Positions 63,625 to 64,000 of a stretch of DNA of 64,000 nt are shown here, one piece after another (within the stretch, counting starts at the first letter, position 1; each line of letters begins with the position of its first letter). The stretch spans positions 6,324,001 through 6,388,000 of the forward strand of contig NZ_CP109132.1 in NCBI RefSeq assembly GCF_035918015.1, read 5' to 3'. The notes beneath the pieces are model-generated. The model was not told the DNA's origin. It did no database searches and saw only the letters and a program-made list of their open reading frames with translations. The position numbers were made by a program, and so were the translations under genes. This DNA comes from Streptomyces sp. NBC_01754. GTDB taxonomy: Bacteria; Actinomycetota; Actinomycetes; Streptomycetales; Streptomycetaceae.

Positions 63625-64000
63625 TCAGGTCCAGAGGAGGGCGCCCAACCAGGCGCCCACGGGCAGGAGGCAGGAGTAGAGCTCCACAAGCACCGAGTAG
63701 CCCTTCGACCGCATCACCGACCTGACCGACGCCCGGCCCGCCCCGTGGCCGCCCAGGCGCAGCCGCTCGGCACCGTAGACCGCACCGACGTATCCCAGGG
63801 CGCACCCGATCACCGGCACCACGAAGAAGCCGATGATCCCCGCGGCCCCGGCGATCATCAGCGTGCCGCGCGGAGCCGCCGCCTTCCTCGGGCGGCGTGC
63901 GGGCAGCAGCGACCTGACCGCCTGGCTCAGCAGCATCAGACAGGTCGTCCCGATCAGCACGGCCCAGGCGGCGGGTGTCGTGTCCGTCAGCGCCCACCAC
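63625..64000 (-). CDS. DUF456 membrane protein (5' end outside window)
   Basis: The final 124 residues, open in frame to base 64000 (first residues WWALTDTTPAAWAVLIGT). Hydrophobic segments WAVLIGTTCLMLLSQAVRSL, MIAGAAGIIGFFVVPVIGCA and LVELYSCLLPVGAWLGALLW frame the glycine-rich ERLRLGGHGAG typical of DUF456. Function unknown. The start lies beyond the window. Convergent with the AlkA-like gene. Confidence 0.8.
   Translation of the reverse strand, partial: WWALTDTTPAAWAVLIGTTCLMLLSQAVRSLLPARRPRKAAAPRGTLMIAGAAGIIGFFVVPVIGCALGYVGAVYGAERLRLGGHGAGRASVRSVMRSKGYSVLVELYSCLLPVGAWLGALLWT

Overview
The window is a high-GC actinobacterial chromosome segment, almost certainly Streptomyces. Third codon positions are strongly G/C-biased and GTG/TTG starts are common. 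It carries chaplins and rodlins (aerial-hypha surface proteins), a streptogrisin-type protease, a GlgX/TreY/TreZ set, a SAV2148-like HEPN protein and several Streptomyces-typical DUF proteins. No tRNA, rRNA, CRISPR array, prophage or intact insertion sequence was seen.

Layout. 1-2.9 kb: threonine catabolism (tdh 3' end, kbl) and a LysR regulator. 3.2-6.5 kb: a NarL-type two-component pair and an M24 peptidase. 6.5-14 kb: treZ, treY and glgX on the minus strand with a DUF1707-FHA gene between treZ and treY. 14.4-19 kb: SAV2148-like HEPN protein, DEDDh exonuclease, DUF4333 lipoprotein and two phosphotransferases. 19.2-23.8 kb: secreted S8 and S1 proteases, a DUF1697 gene with an overlapping NTF2-like gene, and a mycothiol-type DsbA protein.

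23.8-33.5 kb is one sulfur block on the minus strand: a Cys-containing leader peptide, sulfite reductase, an unlisted 59-residue zinc ribbon, cysH, cysC, cysD, cysN, then an ssuABC sulfonate transporter and a sirohydrochlorin chelatase. Several of its genes are joined by 4-bp stop/start overlaps. 33.7-41.3 kb holds a GNAT enzyme, a GAF regulator, aidB and a YihY/BrkB protein in very tight divergence, a hydroxyacyl-CoA dehydrogenase, a decayed SigJ-type ECF sigma gene and a VOC protein.

41.5-56 kb looks like a complete sialic-acid utilisation locus. It has nanE-nanK-nanA, a truncated FCD regulator and a FAD monooxygenase, a secreted sialidase with an acetyl esterase, a FadR-type regulator, and a dipeptide-family ABC transporter that ends in a second nanA-like gene. 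Three promoter regions in this block share the dyad GACRT-NNN-AYGTC, which I infer to be the operator of the local FadR-type regulator.

56-60 kb is a surface-assembly locus: a sortase-anchored long chaplin, three rodlins, one short chaplin and a small secreted protein of unknown function. 60.1-64 kb: DUF5949, rsgA with a short upstream ORF, an Ada-like/AlkA protein whose catalytic loop looks deleted, and a truncated DUF456 membrane protein at the window edge.

All family assignments rest on reading motifs by eye. No database search was run.
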